From assembly GCA_963739375.1 (NCBI GenBank), contig CAVUAF010000020.1, forward strand, positions 248,001-312,000: a stretch of DNA of 64,000 bases. The letters run 5' to 3'. Shown one piece after another: positions 44,607 through 53,028 of the stretch (its first letter is position 1; every line of letters begins with the position of its first letter). The position numbers and the translations under genes are program-made. Below the pieces are notes generated by a model. The model saw only the letters and a list, made by a program, of their open reading frames with translations, did no database searches and was not told the DNA's origin. This DNA is from CAVUAF01 sp963739375. GTDB lineage: Bacteria > Acidobacteriota > Terriglobia > Terriglobales > Acidobacteriaceae.

Positions 44607-45776
44607 CTACCCACGGCTTCCGGCCACTTCCAGCACGATCTCCGCGGCCAGTTCTGCGGGCGATGTGCCGGGCGCTGCCAATGTCGCCAGCTTCTGCCGC
44701 ACTTCCGCCAATCCTGCGACCATGGCGGCGCGCTCCGCGCCTTCAGGAATGATGCGGCGCAGCTCGGCAACGACGCGCGCGGCGGTGAACTCGCCCTGCA
44801 CCAGCTCGGGGACAACGCGGCGGCCGGCAATCAGGTTGGGCATGGCGAAGTGCGGCACGCGCACCAGGCGGCGTCCCGCGAGCCACGAGAGCGGCGAGAC
44901 GCGGTAGACCATGCAGAAGGGCGTGCCCAGCACCGCCGCCTCGACCGTGGCCGTGCCGCTGGCCACCACCGCGGCCCGCGCCAGGACCAACGTGGCGCGC
45001 GCATCGCGGGTGATGTGCAGGGCAGGCGAAACGCCATCGCGGCGCTGCCTCTGGGCCAAGGATAGTGTCAGCGTCTGCGCCAGGTCGTGCTCGCTGAGCG
45101 TCGAAGCCAGCGGCACGACGTATTCGAATTCGCCGCCCAGCAGCGCGGCGGTTTCCACCAGCGTGGGCGCAATCATCGCCACCTCGCGCCGGCGGCTGCC
45201 GGGCAGCAGCGCGATCCACGGCTTGGCCGGATCGAGGCCATGCTGGCGGGCGAACTCTTCGCGACCGACCGCTGGCGGCGCCAGCGCGGCCAGCGGATGT
45301 CCGACGAACACCGCATCCACGCCGCGCGTCCGGTACCACTCTTCCTCAAACGGAAAGATGACCAGCATCTTGCGCACGTAGCGGCGTACTTGGGCGACGC
45401 GCCCGGCACGCCACGCCCAGAGCTGCGGGCTGACGTAGTACACCACGGGAATCCCGCGCCGGTGGAGTTGCCGGGCGAGGCGCAGGTTGAAGTCGGGAGA
45501 GTCGATCAGGACGGCGACGTCGGGGCGGCGCGCGTCGAGGGCGCGCAGCAGCCGCTGGTAGCGGCTCCAGATGCGCGGCAGGTGGGTGACGACCTCGGCG
45601 AGTCCCACCACCGAAATTTCGCGCGCGTCCACCACTAGGTCCGCGCCCGCGCTGCGCATGGCTTCCCCGCCCATGCCGAAGACTTCGAGCGCCGGGTCGC
45701 GGCGGCGCAGCGCCGCGATGAGGGCCGCGCCGTACATTTCGCTCGAAGCTTCGCCGGCCGAGACCAGGACGCGCAT
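44607..45776 (-). CDS. lpxB: Lipid-A-disaccharide synthase
   Basis: This 389-residue GT19 protein begins with RVLVSAGEASSEMYGAALI. It contains DSPDFNLRLARQLHRRGIPVVYYVSPQLWAWRAGRV and the C-terminal UDP-binding segment GTATVEAAVLGTPFCMVYRVSPLS. It joins UDP-2,3-diacylglucosamine and lipid X to give the lipid A disaccharide, so the organism makes a lipid-A-bearing outer membrane. It starts one base after the methyltransferase stop at 45778, so the two are one operon. Confidence 0.96.
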   Translation of the reverse strand: MRVLVSAGEASSEMYGAALIAALRRRDPALEVFGMGGEAMRSAGADLVVDAREISVVGLAEVVTHLPRIWSRYQRLLRALDARRPDVAVLIDSPDFNLRLARQLHRRGIPVVYYVSPQLWAWRAGRVAQVRRYVRKMLVIFPFEEEWYRTRGVDAVFVGHPLAALAPPAVGREEFARQHGLDPAKPWIALLPGSRRREVAMIAPTLVETAALLGGEFEYVVPLASTLSEHDLAQTLTLSLAQRQRRDGVSPALHITRDARATLVLARAAVVASGTATVEAAVLGTPFCMVYRVSPLSWLAGRRLVRVPHFAMPNLIAGRRVVPELVQGEFTAARVVAELRRIIPEGAERAAMVAGLAEVRQKLATLAAPGTSPAELAAEIVLEVAGSRG

Positions 45777-45777
45777 G

Positions 45778-46428
45778 CTACTTCCGGCCTTCGCGTTTCT
45801 GCGCCACCACCAGGCCGCGCGGCGTGGGCAGCAGGATGACGGAGAGCAGGCCTTCGCGCTCCAGTTGGAGCGCAGCTTCGCGCACGGTCTGGAGGTGCGA
45901 GCTGGCGTCGTGCATCAGGATGAGGCCGTGCGGGCTCATCTGCGGCAGGAAGCGGCGCACCTCCTGCGCGCGCACCGTCAGGTCGCTGTCGCTGAAGAGC
46001 AGGTCAATGGTGCCCGCCACCTGCATCTCCAGGCTGGATTCGTTGCGCAGCTCGATCCAGTCGCGCAGGGGCGAGCCCGCAATGCGCTCCTGCGCCTTGG
46101 CGAAGACCAGCGGGTCGTACTCGCAGCTGATGACGCGCCCCGCGCCGTTCTGCTGCAGGCCTTCGGCGATCCACAGCGTGCTGATCCCCATGAAGCTGCC
46201 GGTTTCGACGACCAGGCGCGGCTTGAGCGTGGTGACCGTGGTGCGCAGGAACTCCAGCACCTCGACTTCGGCGGTCATGGAATCGAACATGCTCCAGCGC
46301 TGCGGCTCGGGACACTCGGGCGTGGCCCGGTGATACTCCGGCTGCAGCACGTCCCCGGTGCGCTCCCAGCGCCGGAGGATGCGGTGCTCGTTTTTCTCTT
46401 TTTTGCCGAACAACTCGCGCAGCTTCAA
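45778..46428 (-). CDS. Class I SAM-dependent methyltransferase (O-methyltransferase-like)
   Basis: This 216-residue Rossmann methyltransferase has motif I in LVVETGSFMGISTLWIAEGL (about 75-92), motif II VISCEYDP and an acidic LLFSDSDL at strand 4. Its layout resembles small-molecule O-methyltransferases and cephalosporin-hydroxylase-like proteins. The substrate is unknown; the tight coupling to lpxB (gap one base) makes an envelope-related substrate possible but unproven. Confidence 0.8.
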   Translation of the reverse strand: MKLRELFGKKEKNEHRILRRWERTGDVLQPEYHRATPECPEPQRWSMFDSMTAEVEVLEFLRTTVTTLKPRLVVETGSFMGISTLWIAEGLQQNGAGRVISCEYDPLVFAKAQERIAGSPLRDWIELRNESSLEMQVAGTIDLLFSDSDLTVRAQEVRRFLPQMSPHGLILMHDASSHLQTVREAALQLEREGLLSVILLPTPRGLVVAQKREGRK

Positions 46429-46581
46429 GGTGAAGAGATTCTAACGGAGGAGGGCGCTGGCGCCGCCATGTCTTCGTGGGCACCGCCTCCGGCGGGCCGG
46501 GCGGGGGCGCCGATTCGCTATACTGGAAAGCAGATCCCTTCGGCGTCCCGGCCCGTCGCCGGGACGCCGTCCCACACAACC

Positions 46582-47847
46582 ATGCGCACCATCCTTCGCC
46601 AGCGGCCCTTGCGGCTGGTCTTCGCGGCCAATCTCATCTCCATGCTGGGGAGCGGGATGAACTCCGCCGCGGTGACCTGGTACATCCTGCAGGCGACGCA
46701 CAACGAGATGGCGCTGGGGACGCTGGTCATGCTGGCCACGCTGCCCGCCATCCTCATGCTGCCCTTTACCGGCGTGGTCATCGACCGCGAAGACCGGCGG
46801 CGCCTGGTCATGCTGCTCGACGCCGGCCGCGGCCTCATCATCCTGGTGGTTGCGGTCCTCGCCCTGCACCACCGCGTGCAGGTGTGGCAGCTCTACCTGA
46901 TGAACACGCTGGTGGCGGCGGGCTTCTGGATGTTCTGGCCCACCATCAACGCGCTTATCCAGGAGCTGACGCCGGAATCGGAGTTCCTGCACTCCAACAC
47001 CTTCCTGATGGCGGGATTGCAGGGCGGATGGCTGCTCGCCGGCGCTTTGGTGGGGTTCGTGTACAACCAGATTGGCCTGGCGGGCGTGCTGTTCATCGAC
47101 TGCGCGACCTACCTGGTGTCGTTCTCCTGCTACCTGCTGGTGCGGCGCGGGCGGCACGTGGTGGCGCGGCCCGCGCACCACATCGCCGACGACCTGCATG
47201 CCGCCGAGACTGCGGTGGCCCGCTTCTGGCGCGAGCTGCGCGATGGCGTGCTCTACGTCCACCACCACCGCTACCTGCGGCTGGTGGGCGCCAGTTGGGC
47301 CCTCTTCCTGGGCGCGATGATTACCCAGGGGGTGCTCACGGCGCCGCTCAGCGACCGCGTGCTGCGCACCGGTGCAGTCGGATACGGCTGGCTGAACGCC
47401 GCCTGGGGCATTGGCGCCTTCCTCAGTGCGTTGTACGCCCCGCGGTTCATCCGCGGCACGGCGCCGCGGCGCGCCATCGCCATCTGCATGGCCGTGCTCG
47501 CCGCCTCGCTCTACGGGCTCCCGGTGTCCCACTGGCTTTGGGTGGCGGCGGTGCTGTACTGGATCATGGGCTCGGCGCGCGGCCTGGGCGGCGTCGCCCT
47601 CTCCACCACCATCATGGAAATCGTGCCCCCGCACCTGATGGGACGCGTGCAGAATACTTTTCTCTTCGCCGGCACCATCCTGCAGGTAGTGCTCGCCGGC
47701 GCGGTGGGGGCCATGGCGCACAACGTGGCGCTGAGCGCGGGCTTCCTGATCGTGGGCTCCATGTACCTTGCGGCCGCCTTCACCGCCTTCATTCCCGCGA
47801 CCGCGCCTGCCGCGGCGGCGGCCGTATCCACGGCCCCGGCGGACTGA
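46582..47847 (+). CDS. MFS transporter (EntS/MFS_3-like exporter)
   Basis: This 421-residue protein has about twelve membrane helices. It begins RPLRLVFAANLISMLGSGMNSAAVTWYIL and carries the MFS loop motif GVVIDREDRRRLVML after helix 2, as in the MFS_3/EntS group of exporters. ATG 46582 starts the first helix; the frame is open far upstream across the divergent methyltransferase gene but with no coding character. Substrate is unknown. Confidence 0.88.
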   Translation: MRTILRQRPLRLVFAANLISMLGSGMNSAAVTWYILQATHNEMALGTLVMLATLPAILMLPFTGVVIDREDRRRLVMLLDAGRGLIILVVAVLALHHRVQVWQLYLMNTLVAAGFWMFWPTINALIQELTPESEFLHSNTFLMAGLQGGWLLAGALVGFVYNQIGLAGVLFIDCATYLVSFSCYLLVRRGRHVVARPAHHIADDLHAAETAVARFWRELRDGVLYVHHHRYLRLVGASWALFLGAMITQGVLTAPLSDRVLRTGAVGYGWLNAAWGIGAFLSALYAPRFIRGTAPRRAIAICMAVLAASLYGLPVSHWLWVAAVLYWIMGSARGLGGVALSTTIMEIVPPHLMGRVQNTFLFAGTILQVVLAGAVGAMAHNVALSAGFLIVGSMYLAAAFTAFIPATAPAAAAAVSTAPAD

Positions 47848-47931
47848 ACCTGCCGCCCGCCCGGCGCGCTGCGCTCCGGCGTAGTGAATTCGCTGCCGGT
47901 GCTGCTATCCTGTCGGATTCGGAGACAATGG

Positions 47932-48699
47932 ATGATCAATCTCTCGGGGCGCACGGCGGTGGTTTTTGGGGTTGCGAACAAGCGCAGCATCGCCTGGGCC
48001 ATCGCGCAGAAGCTGCAGGAGGCCGGGGCGCGCCTCGCCATCACCTATCAGAACGAGCGCCTCGAGCTGGAGGCGAAAGAGCTGATTGCGGCCCTGCCCG
48101 GGGCGGAAGCCTTTCGCTGCGACGTCTCCCAGGACGCCGAGATCGCCCAGCTCTTCGCGCAGCTGCGCGAGCGCTACGGCGTCATCCATACCCTGGTGCA
48201 CAGCATCGCCTACGCCCCCGCCGACGAGCTGAAGAACGACTTCGTGCTCACCACGCGCGAAGGCTTTCGCATCGCCCAGGACGTGAGCGTCTATTCGCTG
48301 ATCGCGCTGGCGCGCGCCGCCGCCCCGCTCATGACCGAAGGCGGCAGCATCATGACCCTGACCTACTACGGCTCGCAGAAGGTGGTGCCGCGCTACAACG
48401 TGATGGGGGTGGCCAAGGCGGCGCTGGAAGCCAGCGTCCGCTACCTGGCCGCGGATCTCGGCAAGCAGAACGTGCGCGTGAACGCGATTTCGGCGGGGCC
48501 CATCAAGACCCTGGCGGCGCGCGGCATCTCCGGCCTCAACGAGATGCTGAAAGCGCACGCCGAGCGCGCCCCGCTGCAGCGCAACGTGGACGTGGCCGAG
48601 GTCGGCGGCGCCGCCCTCTTCCTCGCCTCCGACCTCTCCACCGGCATCACCGGCGAGACCCTCTACGTGGATTGCGGCTACAACATCATGGGGTTCTGA
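47932..48699 (+). CDS. fabI: Enoyl-[acyl-carrier-protein] reductase (NADH)
   Basis: This 255-residue SDR of the FabI type has an N-terminal cofactor loop VFGVANKRSIAWAIAQKL, the VHSIAYAP segment, catalytic Tyr-(X6)-Lys in YNVMGVAK, and PIKTLAARGI in the substrate-binding lid. It performs the last step of each fatty-acid elongation cycle. ATG 47932 follows GGAG at seven bases. Family D repeats begin three bases after its stop. Confidence 0.95.
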   Translation: MINLSGRTAVVFGVANKRSIAWAIAQKLQEAGARLAITYQNERLELEAKELIAALPGAEAFRCDVSQDAEIAQLFAQLRERYGVIHTLVHSIAYAPADELKNDFVLTTREGFRIAQDVSVYSLIALARAAAPLMTEGGSIMTLTYYGSQKVVPRYNVMGVAKAALEASVRYLAADLGKQNVRVNAISAGPIKTLAARGISGLNEMLKAHAERAPLQRNVDVAEVGGAALFLASDLSTGITGETLYVDCGYNIMGF

Positions 48700-48701
48700 G
48701 G

Positions 48702-48800
48702 AAATTGGGTCATTGAGTAATTGAGAAATTGGGGAATTGAGAAATTGGGTAATTGGGGAATTGCTGGCACGGCGGTTTTCAATTACTCAATTACTCAATG
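48702..48800. repeat. AATTGGG/AATTGAG degenerate repeat (family D)
   Basis: AT-rich 7-9-base units (AATTGGGTCATTGAGTAATT and variants, then the inverse CAATTACTCAATTACTCAAT) fill the space between fabI and tsaE. The array overlaps the tsaE stop codon (48791-48793). Further copies lie at 51862-51901 and 61800-61872. Confidence 0.75.
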
Positions 48801-49222
48801 ACCGTGATTCGCCGCTCGTTCTCCCCGGTGCGTTCGAGCGCAATTTCCACGTCGCGCTCCCGGACAAAGCGCGGAAACTTTTCGCCCCACTCGATCACCA
48901 CCACCGCCGTCTCTTCACGCAGCAGCTCGTCGATCCCCAGCGTCGCCAGCTCGCGCTCCGTCTCGATGCGGTAGAGATCCACGTGGTAAACCGTGACCGC
49001 GGGGCCGCGGTAGCTGTGGATCAGGGTGAACGTGGGGCTGGTGACGTCTTCCTGCTCGGCGGCGCCGAAGCCCGCGGCAATGCCCTTCACCAGCGTGGTC
49101 TTGCCCGCCCCCAGTTCGCCGCGCAGCAGCACCAGGCGCGGCGGCGGCAGGTCGCGCGCTAGTTCGCGCCCCAGCGCGATGGTCTCGTCGGCGGAGCTGG
49201 TGGTAAGGGTGCGGCGCGCCAT
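48791..49222 (-). CDS. tsaE: tRNA threonylcarbamoyladenosine biosynthesis ATPase TsaE
   Basis: This 143-residue protein has Walker A LRGELGAGKTTLVKGIA (about 33-49), VTSPTFTLIHSY, and the Walker-B-like VYHVDLYRIE, all typical of TsaE, which drives t6A formation with TsaB, TsaD and TsaC. ATG 49222 lies two bases after the stop of nnr, suggesting coupling. Its last residues and stop are inside the family D repeat array, so its C-terminus may have been reshaped by the repeat. Confidence 0.93.
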   Translation of the reverse strand: MARRTLTTSSADETIALGRELARDLPPPRLVLLRGELGAGKTTLVKGIAAGFGAAEQEDVTSPTFTLIHSYRGPAVTVYHVDLYRIETERELATLGIDELLREETAVVVIEWGEKFPRFVRERDVEIALERTGENERRITVIE

Positions 49223-49224
49223 GG

Positions 49225-50892
49225 TCAACAATTCGGGCGCGCCGGGCGGCGACTCACCCAGCGCCACTTCTCGCCGCGGATCGCCGGCAGCCGGCAGATG
49301 GCGGCGGGAATGAAGCGCAGCAAATCGCTCGCGGTCATGCCGTGTTCCCCGACCTCGTCGGCTGCCAGGTCGCCGGCCAGCCCGTGCAGATAGACCGCGG
49401 TGATGATGCGATAGACCAGGAGGCGGTTCCTTACTCGATCGAGGTCGGCCTCATCCATCGCATCCGCCGGCACCCTGGCCCAACCCGCAATCATGCCCGC
49501 GATCATGCCGGTGAGGACGTCGCCGGTGCCGCCAGAGGCCATGCCGGGGTTGCCGGTCGGGTTGAGCCACACTTCGCCGCCGGGCGTGGCGATGACGGTA
49601 CGATGCCCCTTGAGGACCACCAGGCAATTCTGGTCCTGCGCGAATTTGCGCGCCGCCCCCACCCGGTCCGCCTGGACATCGGCGACGGAAACGCCCGCCA
49701 GACGCGCCATTTCGCCGGGATGTGGGGTGAGGACGAGGGGCACGCCGCTGCCGTCGAGCCGCTCGGCGCGGTCGTCGAAGGCATTCAGGCCGTCGGCGTC
49801 GAGCACCACCGGCACCCGCCGCCGGTGCACCAGGGTGCGCACAAACTCCGCCGACTCGGGATGCCGCGAGATGCCGGGGCCCAGGGCGATCACCGTCTTG
49901 CCCTCGGCGAGGGCGTCAATCCGCCCGTACTCCAGGGCACGCAGCGAAATCGTTCCCGCTTCCGTCTCCGCCAGGTTCTCGGTCATCAGCTCCGGGGCAA
50001 AACCAGCCACGACGTTCTGCACGCCCTGGGCGGTCGCCACCGTGCACAATCCCGCTCCCACCCGCAGCGCCGCCATGCCCGCCAGCGCCGCCGCGCCGGC
50101 TTTCCCGCGCGCGCCGCCCACCACCAGTACATGACCGTAATCGCCTTTGTTGGATTCGGCGTCGCGGGGAGCGACCATGACCACGTCGTCCACGCCGCTG
50201 AAGGAGGCGGACGTGTACTCGCGCCCGGGGGTGGCGAGGTTGAGATTGAGGGCGCTGCGCATCGCTTCCGCCGGCGAGCCGATCTCCACCACCACGACCG
50301 GAACCGCCAGCAGCGCCAGCGCAGGCTTGAGCGCGGTGAACGTCACCACCTGGGAGGCGAAGACGACCGGCCCGGCGGCGCTGCCGCTGTCGGCGTCGAG
50401 CCCGGAGGGAAGGTCCACCGCCACGATGGGGGGCACCGCATCCTGGAGCAGCTCGATCGCGCTGGCATAGATGCCCGTGACCGGCGGCTGGAAGCCGGTG
50501 CCGAGGATGGCATCCACCAGCAGGTCGGCGGCAAAGATCGCTTGCGCCGCCTCGCTCTTCAGCTCGTCATCGGTGCGCGCCACCACCGGCGGGAAGGGCA
50601 GGCGCTGGAGCATCGCGGCCGCGTCGCCCTTCACTTCCGCGGGGTCGGCGAGCAGCAGGACGCGCACTTCCCTGCCCACCTCGTGCAGGCGGCGCGCAGC
50701 CACGAAGCCGTCGCCGCCGTTGTTCCCCTTGCCGCAGACAATGCCGATGCGCTGCGCCTCGGGATACTGCTCCCGGCAGAACTCGGCCACCGCGCTGCCT
50801 GCGTTCTCCATCAGGGTGAGCGAGGGCACGTCGAACTCCTCAACCGTGCGGCGGTCGATCTCGCGCATCTCGGCGGCAGTGACGATCTTCAT
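49225..50892 (-). CDS. nnr: Bifunctional NAD(P)H-hydrate epimerase / ADP-dependent dehydratase
   Basis: This 555-residue fusion has an N-terminal YjeF epimerase domain (about 1-215; GKGNNGGDGFVAARRL, VAVDLPSGLDADSG) and a C-terminal ribokinase-like dehydratase domain (about 230-510; ALGPGIS, TPHPGEMARL, GNPGMASGGTGDVLTGMIAG). Together they repair hydrated NADH and NADPH. ATG 50892 follows AAGGA; tsaE follows downstream on the same strand, a pairing common in bacteria. The last 30 residues are less conserved. Confidence 0.94.
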   Translation of the reverse strand: MKIVTAAEMREIDRRTVEEFDVPSLTLMENAGSAVAEFCREQYPEAQRIGIVCGKGNNGGDGFVAARRLHEVGREVRVLLLADPAEVKGDAAAMLQRLPFPPVVARTDDELKSEAAQAIFAADLLVDAILGTGFQPPVTGIYASAIELLQDAVPPIVAVDLPSGLDADSGSAAGPVVFASQVVTFTALKPALALLAVPVVVVEIGSPAEAMRSALNLNLATPGREYTSASFSGVDDVVMVAPRDAESNKGDYGHVLVVGGARGKAGAAALAGMAALRVGAGLCTVATAQGVQNVVAGFAPELMTENLAETEAGTISLRALEYGRIDALAEGKTVIALGPGISRHPESAEFVRTLVHRRRVPVVLDADGLNAFDDRAERLDGSGVPLVLTPHPGEMARLAGVSVADVQADRVGAARKFAQDQNCLVVLKGHRTVIATPGGEVWLNPTGNPGMASGGTGDVLTGMIAGMIAGWARVPADAMDEADLDRVRNRLLVYRIITAVYLHGLAGDLAADEVGEHGMTASDLLRFIPAAICRLPAIRGEKWRWVSRRPARPNC

Positions 50893-50947
50893 CGGGTCCT
50901 TGCCCAATCCCGCAATTATTCAACGAGATTATTTACTTGACACAAGC

Positions 50948-51823
50948 CTAACCTAGTTTCTCTTGTCTGAATGATTCAAATCTCAAAGTACGACCATAAT
51001 GGTCAAAGATCATATCCTGCCAAGTGCGAAAATAAAGGTCGTCGAAATCATGATAAATAAGGCTGATAGAGATTTTGTACTCGCGCTCATATTCCGATCT
51101 CGTCTGACACCAGTAACCATGTGCCCGCTCAAGGTGTGGCATTAGAGCCCGTCGCCCAAATGGGCCGAGGTCAGTGCCATCCGATTCAACAAGAATAGGA
51201 ATGAATCCCTCTCCCCCCTTTTCGACAGTCGTAGCCCTCATTCCCTGTCCCCACTTTTGTGGCTCACCGTTAATCAGGAATCTGTCGAGTTTTACGTCTA
51301 ATGCCTTGCGACCAGAGTTGGTTACATAAAACCCCTCGGAATCCGACCACTTACCTTCTTCCTGTTCTTTCTGTGTACCCCATTTTGCGATCATCACTTG
51401 CGGCCTATCGGGAGGCCATGTCAACTGCTCAATTTTATCTTTGGCTGATTTGATCTCGGCCTCAAGCAGTTCCTTTGTTGCAGAAGTCGCCGCTTCCAAT
51501 TCGGCCCTCTTCGTCGCCCACCCCTCCTTTGCTGCGTCCATCTCGCCTTGTCGGTCGTCGTCCAGCAGCCATGGGGCGCGAAACGCCAGATACAGCACGA
51601 ATATGAAAAGCGCTGCACTGTACGTCAGGACGGCTCCTACAACATTCCGAAAGCCCTCCTGAAGATGGATGAATCCGAGACCAAGGCTAACGAGCGTGGC
51701 CAGCACTACCAGCACCAGCGCTACCACGATCTGATCTCTCGCCCATTCGCGCCCCTCCTCCCAAATCTTACGGGCGATACGTTTGTAGTAGTGTCTACAA
51801 CGCTCTTTTCGCTGTTTACGCAT
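50948..51823 (-). CDS. Membrane-anchored orphan protein in a lower-GC segment
   Basis: This 291-residue protein has a basic N-terminus (MRKQRKERCRHYYKRIARK) and two hydrophobic helices (about 31-52 and 60-82). A coiled-coil-like segment follows (about 95-135: AKEGWATKRAELEAATSATKELLEAEIKSAKDK). The C-terminal domain (about 140-285) is soluble and beta-rich, with VTNSGRKALDVKLDRFLI. Codon usage and base composition are visibly more AT-rich than neighbouring genes. No family is recognised. It sits between nnr and the K+ channel gene, with family D repeats on its upstream side. Horizontal acquisition is a reasonable inference. Confidence 0.75.
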   Translation of the reverse strand: MRKQRKERCRHYYKRIARKIWEEGREWARDQIVVALVLVVLATLVSLGLGFIHLQEGFRNVVGAVLTYSAALFIFVLYLAFRAPWLLDDDRQGEMDAAKEGWATKRAELEAATSATKELLEAEIKSAKDKIEQLTWPPDRPQVMIAKWGTQKEQEEGKWSDSEGFYVTNSGRKALDVKLDRFLINGEPQKWGQGMRATTVEKGGEGFIPILVESDGTDLGPFGRRALMPHLERAHGYWCQTRSEYEREYKISISLIYHDFDDLYFRTWQDMIFDHYGRTLRFESFRQEKLG

Positions 51824-51861
51824 GGCGGGGATTCAGCACCATTCCTTGCGTGAGATATATA

Positions 51862-51901
51862 GTCCAGTTATTCAATTACTCAATTACCCAATTACCCAAT
51901 C
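51862..51901. repeat. AATTACTCAATTACCC repeat (family D), copy 2
   Basis: Units CAATTACTC/CAATTACCC run directly into the stop codon of the K+ channel gene at 51901. Confidence 0.7.
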
Positions 51902-52902
51902 TACTCCGCTCCCGCCGCGGAAGCTTCCAGGCGCTTGAGCGCCTCGGGCTCGCCCAGCGCGATCAGGCAATCCCCGGCGCGCAGCGTTTCTTCGGGCGCG
52001 GGGTTGAAGTGCATGCCTTCCTGGCGATGGATAGCGAGCACCATCACCCCGGTATCCTGGCGAATGCGCGAGTTCTCCAGCGTCTTGCCCGCGTACGCCG
52101 ACTGCGCTCCCACCCGCACTTCCTCGATCTCCAGGCCGGGCTGGCCGCGGCGCGCGGTAGTGATGTCGATGAAGTCGAGCACGTTGGGCCGCAGGAAGGT
52201 TTGCGCGATGCGGTGGCCGGCGAACAGGTAGGGCGAGATGACCGAATCCGCGCCCGCGGTGAGCAGGTATTTTTCTGCCCCCTCCTCGCTGGCGCGCGCG
52301 ATGATCTTCAGCTTGGGGTTCATCCCGCGGGCGGTGAGCACGATGTAGATGTTGGTGGCATCGTTGGTGGCCGCCGCCACCAGCCCCGCGGCGCGCTCGA
52401 TTCCCGCCTGGCGCAGCACCTCTTCCTGGGTGGCGTCGCCGATCAGGGTGAGGAATTCGTTCTCGAAGCGCACCGCCTTGTCGACACTGTTCTCGATGAC
52501 CACGAAGTCCGCCGGCTTGTGCGCCAGTTCGCGCGCGGCACTGCGCCCCACGCGGCCTGCGCCGCAGATGATGTAGTGGCCCTCGAGACGCGCAATCTCG
52601 CGCTGCATTTTCCGCCTGCCAAAGAAGTTGGTGAGCTCGAATTCTAGCAAAGCCTGGGTCAGGCTCCCGATTCCCAGCGCCACCAGCGTGCCGCCGCTGA
52701 TGATCAGCCCCAGGTTGAACATGCGCCCGGTGCGGCTCAGCTCGTGCACTTCGCCGTAGCCGATGGTGGTGAAGGTGATCACCACCATGTACAGCGCGTC
52801 GAACCACGGCCAGCCTTCCAGGTAGTGAAAGCCGGCCGCACCCACCGCGGTCAGGGCCGCCAGCGCCGCTCCGATGTGCTTCAGGTTGCGCAGTGCTTTC
52901 AT
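51901..52902 (-). CDS. Two-helix potassium channel with cytoplasmic TrkA-N/TrkA-C (RCK) domains
   Basis: This 333-residue protein has two membrane helices around a pore loop with the selectivity filter TTIGYGE (about 45-51). A Rossmann TrkA-N domain follows (about 108-225; YIICGAGRVGRSAARELA), then a TrkA-C domain (about 250-325) ending EALKRLE. This is the MthK-like plan of a ligand-gated K+ channel. It is full length. The gene ends within a family D repeat. Confidence 0.93.
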   Translation of the reverse strand: MKALRNLKHIGAALAALTAVGAAGFHYLEGWPWFDALYMVVITFTTIGYGEVHELSRTGRMFNLGLIISGGTLVALGIGSLTQALLEFELTNFFGRRKMQREIARLEGHYIICGAGRVGRSAARELAHKPADFVVIENSVDKAVRFENEFLTLIGDATQEEVLRQAGIERAAGLVAAATNDATNIYIVLTARGMNPKLKIIARASEEGAEKYLLTAGADSVISPYLFAGHRIAQTFLRPNVLDFIDITTARRGQPGLEIEEVRVGAQSAYAGKTLENSRIRQDTGVMVLAIHRQEGMHFNPAPEETLRAGDCLIALGEPEALKRLEASAAGAE

Positions 52903-52978
52903 CTTCCCGAACTCCGCCGCGCTCGCACCCGCAGCTCTGCGTAGTATCCCACCGCGTACGTCACGCCGGCGCTAACAA

Positions 52979-53009
52979 TGAAAAAGCCCTCCGTGGCTTC
53001 ACGGGGGGC
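52979..53009 (-). terminator. Intrinsic terminator of the permease gene
   Basis: On the minus strand, GCCCCCCGTG-AAGC-CACGGAGGGC is followed by five T. The stem has one mismatch. It lies about 20 bases after the stop of the permease at 53029. Confidence 0.8.
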
Positions 53010-53028
53010 CGGGTGGACGCGAGGTCCG

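Noticed and set aside
45571..46581. Upstream extension of the MFS transporter frame
   Set aside because: It runs antisense to the methyltransferase and lpxB; the first membrane helix and family homology begin at 46582.
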